A stretch of 64,000 nucleotides of DNA from Alopecurus myosuroides (lineage: Eukaryota; Streptophyta; Magnoliopsida; Poales; Poaceae): positions 496,329,419 to 496,393,418 of the forward strand of contig CM054058.1 of assembly GCA_028641055.1 (NCBI GenBank), read 5' to 3'. Numbering within the stretch: the stretch's first letter is position 1; each line of letters starts with the position of its first letter. The translations under genes were made by a program, and so were the position numbers. Shown here piece by piece: positions 32,402-42,598 of this stretch. The notes below the pieces were generated by a model that was given only the letters and a program-made list of their open reading frames with translations, was not told where the DNA came from and did no database searches.

Positions 32402-34284
32402 GACGCTCTCGAACCCCTCTCCCCTGAAGCCCTAGCTCCGCTCCGTGAACCCGCCCACACCCCGGAGTGCAATATTTGTCATCCAAAGCCCACAACACAC
32501 CTGTACTAACATGGTATGGCACCCCCTAGCTTGTGTTGGGATCCAGACGCTCCGTAGCCCCCCTCCGGTGAAACCCTACCTCCGCTGGAGAAATACCGGA
32601 CTTATACGGAAACACGCGGTAAAGGCGTCGAAAGGGGGTAGAAATGTGGAACTAGTTGCTTGGTTGTGTTAAGGTAGTCCATAGCAACCCAAAACAACAA
32701 TGTAGAATACAATTGTTCGGAAGATTCACGATGTTTCATCCGATACGGGAGTTCCACCCTATAAGCGCGTGTAAACTCACGAGAGAGAAGTGGATGCCGG
32801 TGAAGCGGCCCACACCCCGGAGTGCAATATTTGACATCCAAAGCACACAACACACCTATACTAACATGGTATGGCACCCCCTAGCTTGAGTCGGGATCCA
32901 TACGCTTCGTAGCCCCCCCTCCGGGGAAACCCTACCTCCGCTGGAGAAGTACCGGACTTATACGGAAACACGCAGTAACAACGTCGAAAGGGGGTAGCAA
33001 TGTGGAACTAGTTTCTTGGTTGTGTTAGGGTAGGCCATAGCAACCCAAAACAACATGGTAGAACACAACTCTTTGGAAGATTCACGATGTTTCGTCCGAT
33101 ACGGGAGTTTCACCCTATAAGCGCGTGTAAACTCACGAGAGAGAAGTGGATGCCGGTGAAGCAGCCCACACCCCGGAGTGAAATATTTGCCATCCAAACC
33201 ACACAAAACACCTATACTAACATGGTATGGCACCCCCTAGCTTGTGTCGGGATCCAGACGCTTCGTAGCCCCCCCTCCGGGGAAACCCTACCTCCGCTGG
33301 AGAAGTACCGGACTTATACGGAAACACGCGGTAACAGCGTCGAAAGGGGGTAGCAATGTGGAACTAGTTTCTTGGTTGTGTTAGGGTAGGCCATAGAAAC
33401 CCAAAACAACATGGTATAACACAACTCTTTGGAAGATTCACGATGTTTCGTCCGATACGGGAGTTTCACCCTATAAGCGCGTGTAAATTCACGAGAGAGA
33501 AGTGGATGCCGGTGAAGCAGCCCACACCCCGGAGTGAAATATTTGCCATCCAAACCACACAAAACACCTATACTAACATGGTATGGCACCCCCTAGCTTG
33601 TGTTGGGATCAAGACGCTCCGTAGCCCCCCCTCCGGTGAAACCCTACCTCCGCTGAAGAAATATCGGACTTATACGGAAACACGCGGTAACGGCGTCGAA
33701 AGGGGGTAGAAATGTGGAACTATGTTCTTGGTTGTGTTAGGGTAGGCCATAGAAACCCAAAACAACAAGTTATAACACAACTCTTCGGAAGATTCACGAT
33801 GTTTCGTCCGATACGGGAGTTTCACCCTATAAGCGCGTGTAAACTCACGAGAGAGAAGTGGATGCCGGTGAAGCGGCCCACACCCAGGAATGCAATTTTT
33901 GCCATCCAAAGAACAAAACACACCTATACTAACATGGTATGGTACCCCCTAGATTTTTTTGGGATCCACACGCTCCGTAGCCCCCCCCCTCTCGTGAAAC
34001 CCTACCTCCGCTGGAGAAATACCGGACTTATACGGAAACACGCGGTAACGGCGTCGAAAGGGGGTAGAAATGTGGAACTAGTTGCTTGGTTGTGTTATGG
34101 TAGGCCATAGCAACCCAAAACAACAAGGTAGAACACAACTCTTCGGAAGATTCATGATGTTTCGTCCGATACGGGAGTTTCACCCTATAAGCGTGTGTAA
34201 ACTCACGAGAGAGAAGTGGATGCAGGTGAAGCGACCCACACCCCGAAGTGAAATATTTTCCATCCAAAGCACACAACTCTTGGT
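32402..34284. repeat. Satellite array, subfamily A (about 356-bp period, 5+ copies)
   Basis: The marker CGGAGTG recurs at 32463, 32818, 33174, 33530, about 33886 and 34244, giving periods of 355, 356, 356, 356 and 358 bp. Units share ACGCTCCGTAGCCCCCC, GGAACTAGTTGCTTGGTTG, GATACGGGAGTTTCACCC and ATGCCGGTGAAGC blocks. Short frames repeat once per unit on both strands (about 65-90 codons) and are read-throughs of the repeat, not genes. The last unit loses about 50 bp near 34278, where subfamily B begins. Confidence 0.95.
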
Positions 34285-34578
34285 GGGATTCAGACGCTCC
34301 GGAGCCCCTCTCCGGTGAAACCCTAGCCCCGCTGTAGAAAATAACGGAACTGCCGTCCTCGCCCCTCTACGTGAGCCGGAAGGGGGTAGCAATGTGGAAC
34401 TAGTTGCTTGGTTGTGTCATGTTAGGCCCAAGGAACATCCAAGACAATGGTTGGGCCACCTATTGGCAAGGTTACCCCCGTTCCGTCAGTTCCGGGAGTT
34501 TCGGGGTTTGAGCAGTCCTGGAACCCGGAAGAGAGAATCCGACACCGGTGAGGCCATAACACAGGGAGTGATGGGATC
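34285..34578. repeat. Satellite subfamily B, partial monomer left of the Tat-like gypsy
   Basis: Starts GGATTCAGACGCTCCGGAG and shares with subfamily A the CCGGTGAAACCCTA, AAGGGGGTAGCAATGTGGAA and TTGCTTGGTTGTGT blocks, but differs elsewhere. It is interrupted at 34578/34579. The 293 bp here plus 64 bp at 47387-47450 restore one 357-bp monomer. Confidence 0.9.
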
Positions 34579-35070
34579 TGTCGAATCTTTGACTCTACAA
34601 ATCCCTTAGGTGACCCTATCGGGTTTCGACTAGGACAACTCATGAGCGCTGGTGGATCGTCGGCTAGACAGGGGGCAAGATTTACCCAGGTTCAGGGCCC
34701 TCGTAGAGGTAAAACCCTTACTCCTGCCTCTGTCGATCTGTATTAGTCGAAAAGATCGGTTACAATGGTGATGACTCAAGTCGAGAGTATGATCTCAAAC
34801 TCAAGGTTTTGGTGTTGCGGTGTTGCTTGGTCCTCTATCGGGGGCTCTCCTGGCTTTATATAGGTGGCCAGGTCTCAAACCTCACCCGGAGAGGACTCGA
34901 ATTCTAACCCTAGGTCGGTTACAAGTTTCCAAACTTAGCCCGCAAGTTAGTGCGGGTGGGCTTCACGTGCGCCTTCTAGAATACCCCAAGGGCTCCTCTT
35001 CTTGGGCCTTAACCTTGGGCCTGAGATGGGGTGTCCTTACCCGCAGGGTCCAGGATCCATGCCTTCGTCA
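34579..35070 (-). repeat. 3' LTR of Tat-like element (492 bp)
   Basis: Read on the minus strand, it starts TGACGAAGGCATGG and ends ...GATTCGACA. A TATA box TATATAAAG lies at 34862-34854 on the minus strand. The adjacent plus-strand GTAGCCCCCGAGC at 35071-35083 is the complement of a purine-rich tract (GCTCGGGGGCTAC). Confidence 0.92.
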
Positions 35071-35639
35071 GTAGCCCCCGAGCGTTTGCTCGAGTGGGTT
35101 TTTTCCAGTCGAGTAGACGGTCGAATCTTGGCCTTTCTTTCCTGCGGATAACCAGTTTGGTTGTTTTCCTGTTTTAGAGGGCGTGTACCCTGTATAATAA
35201 GTTTTCATACTCGAGTATCGAGTAAAGCAAGTGCCTGTTTTTATGGCTTTTTATCGCAGAAGGATGCGGCGCAGTAGCTTGGCTCTCCCGAGAGATCAGG
35301 GCCAATTAATTGCGACTAGGGCAAAAACATTTCTGGCCTACACAGATTCGAGACCTCCGACTCGAACCCGGTAAGGTGATTGTTGCGACTGGGCCGTTGT
35401 GGTCTTATCGAGTCGAACTTAACCTACGGGGGTACCCGGCGCGTCCGCTAGGATTTTTCTTCGTGTTGTTGACACGGAATCATGCTGGAGGACGCAGCTT
35501 CGAGTGCGATTCCAGGCCCTCAAGAGAGATCTTTCGGGTCTTACCTTCATATTCGAAGAATATGGCATCCGGATGTGCCTAGTCGGCTGAACAATCCAGG
35601 TTTTTATGATGTGAAAATATCATGCGAGTGAGAAAAAGT

Positions 35640-35890
35640 AGGTTCTGCCTACTCGTGTAATTTTCGAGCGAATAGTTCTTACATCCATACGAAAGAGTTT
35701 TCGTGTTTAGGAATTTTACGCCGGTATGAAAGAATTTTCATGTTTGGGAGATCGTGTCCATACGAAAGAGTTTTCGTGTGCAGGGTATTTTTTCCTGTTG
35801 TAAAGGAGTCTTGCCTTCATGATCTTCTCATGAGAAGGTTGCTTCTATTCGAAGGAGTTTCGTTCATACGAAGTAATTTTCGCGCTTGAA
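35640..35890. repeat. Short imperfect palindromic repeats near the 3' LTR
   Basis: The motif CATACGAAAGAGTTTTCGTG occurs at about 35693 and 35758, and degenerate versions (TATGAAAGAATTTTCATG, CATACGAAGTAATTTTCG) at about 35734 and 35864. Each is itself a small inverted repeat. No coding potential. Confidence 0.7.
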
Positions 35891-36193
35891 CTTTCCATTC
35901 GGAACTTTCTCTGTCTTGATGATGCACGCTATGATGTCATGGCGCACTTTTCTCCTCCCGATGGGACGTGACGGAGTGCGAGCAGATGGGTTGGCCCACA
36001 TGGTCAGCTGTTTGACCGGGAAACAAGACGTCGTTCCCGGTTTTTACGCAAACCGCGCAGTAAATGCGCACGATCTTCTGTTGAGATCGTGGCAGGAAAC
36101 AGCGTTCACCGCCTCTTCGTTTCATCTTCACACGTGGTGGCAGCGATGAGCGACACGTGGTGCATCGAGTGGCCAGGATTGATTCGTTCCGTG

Positions 36194-36201
36194 TATAAGT
36201 A
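36194..36201 (+). promoter_or_regulatory. TATA-like box of the antisense gene
   Basis: TATAAGTA lies 103-110 bp upstream of the ATG at 36304 and downstream of GC-rich sequence with several ACGTG cores (CACACGTGG at 36130, CGACACGTGG at 36151). Position and strand fit a promoter for the antisense gene, but no transcript evidence is available. Confidence 0.4.
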
Positions 36202-36303
36202 CGGGTGTTTGTGCTGCGGTAAAACTTTCCCAGCATCCATCTCAAATCCATCTTCTTCCTCGCGCTCGTCTTCTTCCTCGCGCTCGAGCTCGTGCTGTCA
36301 GTT

Positions 36304-39230
36304 ATGGCTGGAGGTAAAAGACGTGGCGCCACCATCTCCGCATCCGGGGAAGCTTCCGTGCAAACTGCGCCGCGCTCGGGCGACTGGCGCTCGCCCAACA
36401 CCACCGCGAAGAGCATCAAGGAGATGCAGCGGGAGGGGCTGCTGCCGGCGGAGTCCGAGAAGAGGGTGCGACTCGGAAAGAAGGAAGAGGTACCCAATCC
36501 GCAAGCAAACGAGCGCGTGGTCTTCGCGGACCACGTGTCTCGCGGTCTTTCCTTTCCCTTCCATCCGTTTCTTGTCGGGTTGCTGTATGTCTATGGCATA
36601 CAACTTCACGATCTTCCTCCGAATGCGGTGCAGCACATATCGTGCTTCATCTTGTTCTGCGAATGCTTCCTTGGCATTCGCCCACATTGGGCGCTCTGGA
36701 AGGGCCTCTTCAAAGTCCGGATCTTCCACGAGAAGTCGCGGGTAGACTCCGAGCCCGGCGAGCCGCTACGTACGGGTGGCTTTGGGATCCAAGCAAGATC
36801 GGAGACCAGCTACTCCAGCATGTACTTCATCGACTCCGCGCAGGGCTGGAGGAGAAAATGGTTCTACGTCATCGACAACAGCTCGGGTGGGATCGTAGAA
36901 TTCCACCCGTTTGCTGTTTTGAAGAGACGGAAGTCCTGGTCGCACAAGTTGTCAGCCGAAGAAGCCCAGGTCGTCGCGCCGCTACTCGCAAGAGTGACAG
37001 CCCTCCGTGATCAAACTGCTGGAGTTGTACTCAACGGGCTGCACCTGGCGAGTACCTTTCTGAAGCGCAGGATCCAACCTTTGCAGCCCAGGCCTTCCAC
37101 GATGTGGGAGTATCAAGGCTCTGAGGATCCTAGCCGAGTGAGTCGCGAAGAGCTTTCGAACGTCGAGTTTGAAAAGAAGATTGCGTCTATCACTAGCCTG
37201 AAGGTGGGAGAGAAATTCCCCGAGTGCACACTTTGACGCGTCGAAGCCTCCGCCAGCCGCGGTGAGTTTATTCTTCTTCCCTTCTTTTATTCTCTTTATT
37301 TCCTTGCTTGTTCTGAATTCCAGTCGATTGAATTTTCCTTTGCGTTCCTCTGTCTTCTTTCATAGAGTTTGTCCATGGCCACCTGCTACCCTCCTGCGTC
37401 TGGGGCGGAGGCCTCAGAGTTATTGGCGAGTAACTTGGATGCCCCAGCCGACACCAGTGTCGTCGACGCTTCTTCGAGCTCCGACCAAAATTCTCCGGAT
37501 GACGCAGGAGACTCGGGTGGCGATCGTTATAAACGTCGTCGGGTAGAAGGCGATGAGGCCACTTCTAAGGACAACTCCTTTGAAGAGTCGCCCGGGAAGG
37601 AGCCCATCCACGCTACTCCTCTGCAAACGCGCGCCCCTTCTTCCTCATTCCCAGTTATCCAGACCGCCTGGAATGCGGATATGCTGGATGAGGATGAAGA
37701 CGATGAGTAAGTTTTTCTCCTCGTTCTTAGTCGAACGTTTTTCCTTTGCATCTGTGTTGACGCTTTGTCTTTTGTCACAGCCTGCAAACCATTAGTCCTC
37801 GCAGGTACGCCTCTTCTCTTCCTCCCGAAAGGAAGAGTAAGGCAGGAGCTGCAGATGAGGCTCCCACTGCAGGCACCGTCCAGAATTCGCCCCGCGTAGC
37901 CCCCAAGGCGGCGACTATGGAACATGAAACTCCTAGTTTAGCTACCGGGGCTTTAGCTTCAAAGGAGGTGTCGGGTAGCTCCGCAGATCCCCTCTCCCGT
38001 GCCAAGGGCCAGGTAAATTCTGTTACTTGTCTTTAATTTGTTTATCGGGTGCACGACAGTGCTCCCGATGGGAGTAACCCCCGAGGCTGTAGTCGATCAC
38101 ATGTGATCGGCTACAGGCTCAAAAACTGTCTTTTCCTTCTTCTTTATTTTATCGGGTGCACGGCAGTGCTCCCGATGGGAGTAGCCCCAGAGGCTGTAGT
38201 CGATTGATTGTAATCCGGTACAGGCTCCAATTCTTCTCTTCTAATTTTTCTATCTCTGAATTTCTTGCAGTCGCTCATTGACTCCCTTGCGGCGATTGGG
38301 CGCCGTGTTGTCCTCGCCGAATCTGACTGTTCGTTCCTTCGAGCGGAGCGCAGTCGACTCACTTCTGAAAACGAGCTTCTTCGAAGTAAGCTCAGCCCCC
38401 TTTCTTTTTCTGTTTGCACCTTTCCCATTAGTTGTTCGATTCTAATAGATATTGTCGTGCAGCTCAACTTGAGTTTTCGAAGACCGAGAAGGACGATGCT
38501 TCTACTCGGGCAATAGCTCTGGAGGCTGAGCTGGCGGCTGTTCGCCAAGATCTGGAATCCTCCCGCATGTCTTCGGCTGACCTTGAAGGGATGCTTGCTT
38601 CTGCCCAAGAGGCCTTGAAGAAGTTGGAGACAGCCAGCACCAAGGCGGATGCTGATCTTGTCGATTTTATCCGTCCCCTTGCCGGGCGCTTTGCGGGTGA
38701 GTTATTTTGGGTTTATAATTTGTTTTCTGTTGTCTTGATTTTTTACGCTCTTCTTCTTTGTAGGTCTTCTGGGTGTTCCTCTGGAGCTTCCAGGGATCCA
38801 GCGGGTGGACGCGCTGACGGATTCCCTCGCCCAGCTCAGGAGGCATGCCGAAGGAATTTGCTCCTTGGTTGGCAACGCCACTCAAGTGTTGACGCAGCTG
38901 CATGGTAGCCTTCTCGTCAATGCTTCCTCTCCATCCGCGCTAGGTGACCTGCTGAAGATCTTCTCGGAGAGCAATCTCCTGGATGCCTACGCGGTTGCTC
39001 AGTCGGAGTCTGGGGCGAAGACGGCCATCCAGTTCGCGCTGGCGCATGGAGTTAGCGGCTTGGAGGAGGCTTATTCGGATCTCCCAGTCGACCCCTCCAC
39101 GGGCAAAAAGGTACGGCTCTCTTGTTTTGGCGAGCCAGCCGCCATCCTTGCTCGGAAGCTGTCTGAGCTGTTTGCTCGACTTAAGGGAGGGACGACTGCC
39201 GCGAGTGGGAGCACCACTGTAGCTTCTTAG
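36304..39230 (+). CDS. Antisense six-exon gene in Tat element ('putative gypsy type transposon' domain protein)
   Basis: Predicted exons: 36304-37261, 37366-37706, 37781-38012, 38271-38385, 38463-38696, 38764-39230. Every intron has GT..AG ends with good context (GTGAGT, GTAAGT, GTAAAT, GTAAGC, GTGAGT), and the phases join correctly at all five junctions. The only break is one extra base in exon 1 between about 37150 and 37230, where the frame would otherwise end at a TGA (37234-37236). The spliced length is 2347 nt, about 781 residues. Exon 1 has the domain found antisense in Tat elements (FADHVSRGLSFP, FLVGLLYVYGIQLHDLPPN, GIRPHWALWKGLF, WRRKWFYV). Exon 2 is acidic and Ser-rich with a basic KRRRV patch that could be a nuclear signal. 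Exons 4-6 are helical, probably coiled coil. Known from the family: such antisense genes recur in Tat elements; their role is unknown. Confidence 0.7.
38041..38235. repeat. Tandem duplication inside intron 3 of the antisense gene
   Basis: Two copies about 104 bp apart begin TATCGGGTGCACG(A/G)CAGTGCTC and contain CCCGATGGGAGTA(A/G)CCCC, GAGGCTGTAGTCGAT and TACAGGCTC. A third CTCCCGATGGGAGTAGCCCC occurs near 39351. The repeats are confined to introns and spacers. Confidence 0.85.
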
Positions 39231-39446
39231 GGTTGTATTTGTTTTGCTTTACCAGCTTGATTGTAATGAACCTTGGGATGTATTCCCGTATTTTCACTGT
39301 CTTTAATCGAGGTGTTCTTCTGAAAATGCTTCTTGCAATTGTTTGTATTCTCCCGATGGGAGTAGCCCCCGAGCACCTGTTGAATAGGTGGTGAATATAT
39401 CTCGAGTAGGGCACCTTATTCCTTTAATCTTCTTTTTGATCTTCAG

Positions 39447-40253
39447 GTAGCCGAGGTGGTCGCAGAACCCTCAAGTGGACCTGCTGCCCGAGCTGATCCA
39501 CTTGTTGCCGCTGTTGGGACTTTGGCGGGTCTCCGTGATCGTGTAGCCGATGGTGAGCGCAGGCTGAAAGCGTTGCATGGGGTAGCCGATGTGGCGAAGT
39601 CCAAGCAAAAACTGGCGACTGAACGCGAGCAGCTTGTGATGGACGAGTTGGCTTCCCTTGCTAGGGAACCGCTGTGTAAGTAATACAGCCCCCAGGTCTT
39701 CTTTGTCTTGTTTCCTTACCTAATCACGCATATTTGTTCTTCAGTTGTTAAACCAGATGATAGGGAGGAAAAACAGTGGGTAGAAAACCACATTCTTCAA
39801 GAAGCTGGCAGCTCAAGGCCTCATGCGAATAATTTTTGGTCTGATCGCAGCCGAGGTTTTGTGTTGGCTACTTTGAAGTTCCGTGTCTCCCAGGTAAAAG
39901 TTCTCGTGAGTTCTTTTCACGAGGTCTTGATCGCGATGAACGCTGCATTCTACCCGCTGGAAAGGGGTCCTGAAGACCGGAGCTATCTCCTCGGGCTCTT
40001 CGGGCAAGAGGGAGAAATTCGCGAGTGCGTGCGCAATCAGATGACTTGCGGCGCGGTGGTGGCTCTCTCCTTTGTCCGAATATGGCATCCTGAAGTAAAT
40101 TTTAACTCCGTAGCTAGGCTTCCAGATGGTCCAATCGATGATATTTCTCCGCACTACGATGTTGTTCGTCCTGCAGCGGAGAAGATCATTCGACTAACCT
40201 CTGAGGAAGTAGATAGAGTGTTGGCGACTGAGAATGCTTATCGCCATGATTGA
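39447..40253 (+). CDS. Second antisense coding segment (two exons), possible continuation of the antisense gene
   Basis: Exon 39447-39675 follows a CTTCAG acceptor and ends at CTGT|GTAAGT. Exon 39745-40253 follows TTCTTCAG and ends at TGA (40251-40253). The phases join in frame (REPL-F-VKPDDREEKQW). The product is about 245 residues, helical and charged first (LRDRVADGERRLKALHG, KLATEREQLVMDELASL), then SFHEVLIAMNAAFYPLE and GLFGQEGEIRECVRNQMTCG. It could be joined to the upstream gene by an alternative donor AAG|GTACGG at 39111, which would skip the upstream stop, or it may be a separate gene. No known domain is recognised beyond resemblance to the C-terminal part of Tat antisense proteins. 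Confidence 0.5.
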
Positions 40254-40517
40254 TTGTTGAATGTGGACATTCTGTGATGCTGTATAGTTTGTAAAAACTG
40301 TTATAAGGTGTGTAACCTTGTGTGTATAAATTTTCTTGTGATGCCCCCCCGTGTGTTTATGGGGTGTGTACCTGTAACTATTTAGCATGTAAGAATGAAT
40401 AATCTTGGAGTAAATATGGTTGAGAAACCATGTATTTTATTGCTATGACTGAGAAGTCATGTATTCGGGCTACAGGAGTGGCTAGTATAGCCTTATTTGT
40501 TGTGAGAACATGTAAAT

Positions 40518-41522
40518 CTAGGGATAAAATTTGCGGAGGTGTGCGATATTCGAAGGGTTGGAATAGATTCCTCCAGTCGATGGATTCTTCAGCCTGTAGG
40601 CTCCACCTGGGATGACTTCGTGTATGATGAAGGGTCCTTCCCATGGTGGCTCGAGCTTGTGTCCTTCCTTCTGCTTGAGTCGCAGCACTAGATCTCCAAC
40701 CGCGAATGCTCTGTGGCGTATACGGCGACTATGATAGTTTCGCAGTGATTGTTGATATACTGTGGATCTTGCGAGCGCTATATCGCGCATCTCATCGAGT
40801 GCATCCATATCTTCCGCGAGTGCCCTGTTTGAGGTTTCTTCGCTGTAAGCTACAACTCGTGGGGCGCTGAACCGAACATCCTCGGGAAGGACTGCCTCTG
40901 CCACGTATACCATGAAAAATGGCGTGTAGTTTGTGGATCGGTTTGGAGTCGTGCGGAGGCTCCATAGCACGGAGGGTAACTCTTCGGCCCAATGTCCGGC
41001 TGCTGGGTGTAGACGATCGAGTAGACGTTTCTTGATTCCAGCTGAAACTAAGCCGTTGGATCTTTCGACTTGTCCGTTCGTTTGCGGGTGGGCAACTGAA
41101 GCAAATTTGAAGTTGATGCCCTTTTCCTCGCAGAACTGTTGTGTTTCCTTTGCTGTGAAGTTTGTGCCATTGTCTGTAATGATGTCATGTGGTACCCCGA
41201 ATCTGCATACGATGGAGTCGAGGAACTTGACTGCGCATTGGGCACTAGCCGAAGTTACTGGCATGGCCTCGATCCATTTGGTAAATTTGTCGACTGCGAC
41301 CAGCAAGTGTGTATACCCACCTGGTGTGGACTTGCGTAATGGTCCTACCATGTCTAGCCCCCATTGCGCAAAGGGCCAAGCGATGGGTATCATGTGCAGT
41401 TCCGTAGCAGGTGCATGTGGTCTTGGCGCGAATCGCTGGCAAGCATCGCATCGTTCGACTAGCTCCTTTGCGTCGGTGGCTGCTGTGAGCCAATAGAATC
41501 CCGCTCGGAAGGCTTTTCCCAT
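40518..41522 (-). CDS. Integrase (Tat-like gypsy), C-terminal part of pol
   Basis: Open for 334 codons. Zinc-binding Cys pair CDACQ (25-29). Core catalytic triad intact: D57 (WGLDMVGPL), D117 (IITDNGTNF) and E153 (NGQVERSN), with normal spacing. A C-terminal region carries LRLKQKEGHKLEPPWEGPF, the usual end of Tat integrases. The start given is only the first ATG of this frame. The true frame extends upstream (right) to about 41860, including the zinc-finger His region (GDCGHHASWKA), and is out of phase with the RNase H frame because of an A9 run. Integrase inserts the cDNA copy. Nothing in this segment itself looks inactivating. Confidence 0.9.
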   Translation of the reverse strand: MGKAFRAGFYWLTAATDAKELVERCDACQRFAPRPHAPATELHMIPIAWPFAQWGLDMVGPLRKSTPGGYTHLLVAVDKFTKWIEAMPVTSASAQCAVKFLDSIVCRFGVPHDIITDNGTNFTAKETQQFCEEKGINFKFASVAHPQTNGQVERSNGLVSAGIKKRLLDRLHPAAGHWAEELPSVLWSLRTTPNRSTNYTPFFMVYVAEAVLPEDVRFSAPRVVAYSEETSNRALAEDMDALDEMRDIALARSTVYQQSLRNYHSRRIRHRAFAVGDLVLRLKQKEGHKLEPPWEGPFIIHEVIPGGAYRLKNPSTGGIYSNPSNIAHLRKFYP

Positions 41523-41680
41523 GATTGCTTTCCAGCTAGCGTGATGCCCGCAGTCTCCTTGGTGGATGTCCTGGAGTAACTCTTTGCCATCTTCGGGTGC
41601 GATGCAGCGCTGAAGTATACCTGAGATGCTTTGCTTGTATAATTCTCCGTTGATTACCCGAAAGGATTTGCTGCGTCTGA

Positions 41681-42514
41681 TTATCTGTCGAGCCTCGCGA
41701 GGATATGCCGGGAGCTGTTTGGTGGACAGGTAGTCGAGGTATTTCTGCGTCCAGACTGGCTCGACCAGAAAAACCTGTCGTGAAATGTTATGAATAAGCT
41801 CGATGATGGCGACTTGCGGGCTGACCTCTGTTTCTTGTGATGTGGGTGTTCCTGCAGCTTTTTTTTTACTTTGACAGAGTGCTTGGTCATCCTCTCGAAA
41901 TATATTCCTGGCGGTATGGGTGTGTTTGTAGAACCCATGTTTGCCAATTTATCTGCTTCTTCATTGCTGGATCTCGCAATGTGCTTCAGCTCGCATCCCT
42001 TGAAGTTTCCTTCGAGTAGGTTGTACATGTCGCGATATGCGACCATGTTTTCGGCAACTGCGTCGCATTCTTTCATTGTTTGCTGTACGATGAGATTGGA
42101 GTCACCGTAGATCATTAGTCGGGTGGCTCCACAGGCAACTGCCATCTTCATCCCATGCAACAGAGCTTCATATTCTGTGTCGTTGTTTGATGTCGGATCA
42201 TCGGGTGGAAAGTCCAATCGTAGGACGTATGGCAGCTTGTCTCCCCTAGGCGATATGAGGACAATTCCAGCTCCTGCTCCTTCGTTTCGTTTGGACCCGT
42301 CAAAGTACATTATCCAGTTGCTCGTGTACTCAGGCGGTCGTGGCGTTTGTAGCTCTGTCCACTCGCTTAGGAATTCCACGAGTACCTGGGATTTGACTGC
42401 GTTGCGTCCTGCATAAGTGATGTCCCAAGCGCCCAACTCGATGCTCCATTTGGCTATTCTTCCGGATGCCATGAGGTTGTTCATGATTGTCCCGAGTGAC
42501 GCATCATTAACCAC
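41681..42514 (-). pseudogene. RNase H / archaeal-type RNase H segment (Tat-like pol)
   Basis: 277 codons in the same frame as RT. Residues 1-50 are the end of the RT-linked RNase H (EHALTVVNDASLGTIM, spanning the frame start). Residues 66-190 are a second RNase H with D72 (FDGSKRNEGAG), E114 (TEYEAL), D138 (YGDSN) and a late Asp in EADKLA. The dual RNase H is diagnostic for Tat elements. Upstream, a TGA at 42601-42599 separates it from RT in the same frame. Downstream, a run of nine A (minus strand, about 41868-41860) shifts the frame, so the last 60 codons of this frame are not authentic. Confidence 0.85.
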
Positions 42515-42598
42515 TGTGAGGGCATGTTCCTGGAAGTAGTGCTTGAGCTTTCGGGCTGTAAGAACAACTCCATATGCGAGCTTTTGGTAATGAGGATA

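Noticed and set aside
40933..41496. Plus-strand 187-codon frame opposite integrase
   Set aside because: Antisense shadow of the conserved integrase; unlike the region 36304-40253 it shows no splice structure or known domain.
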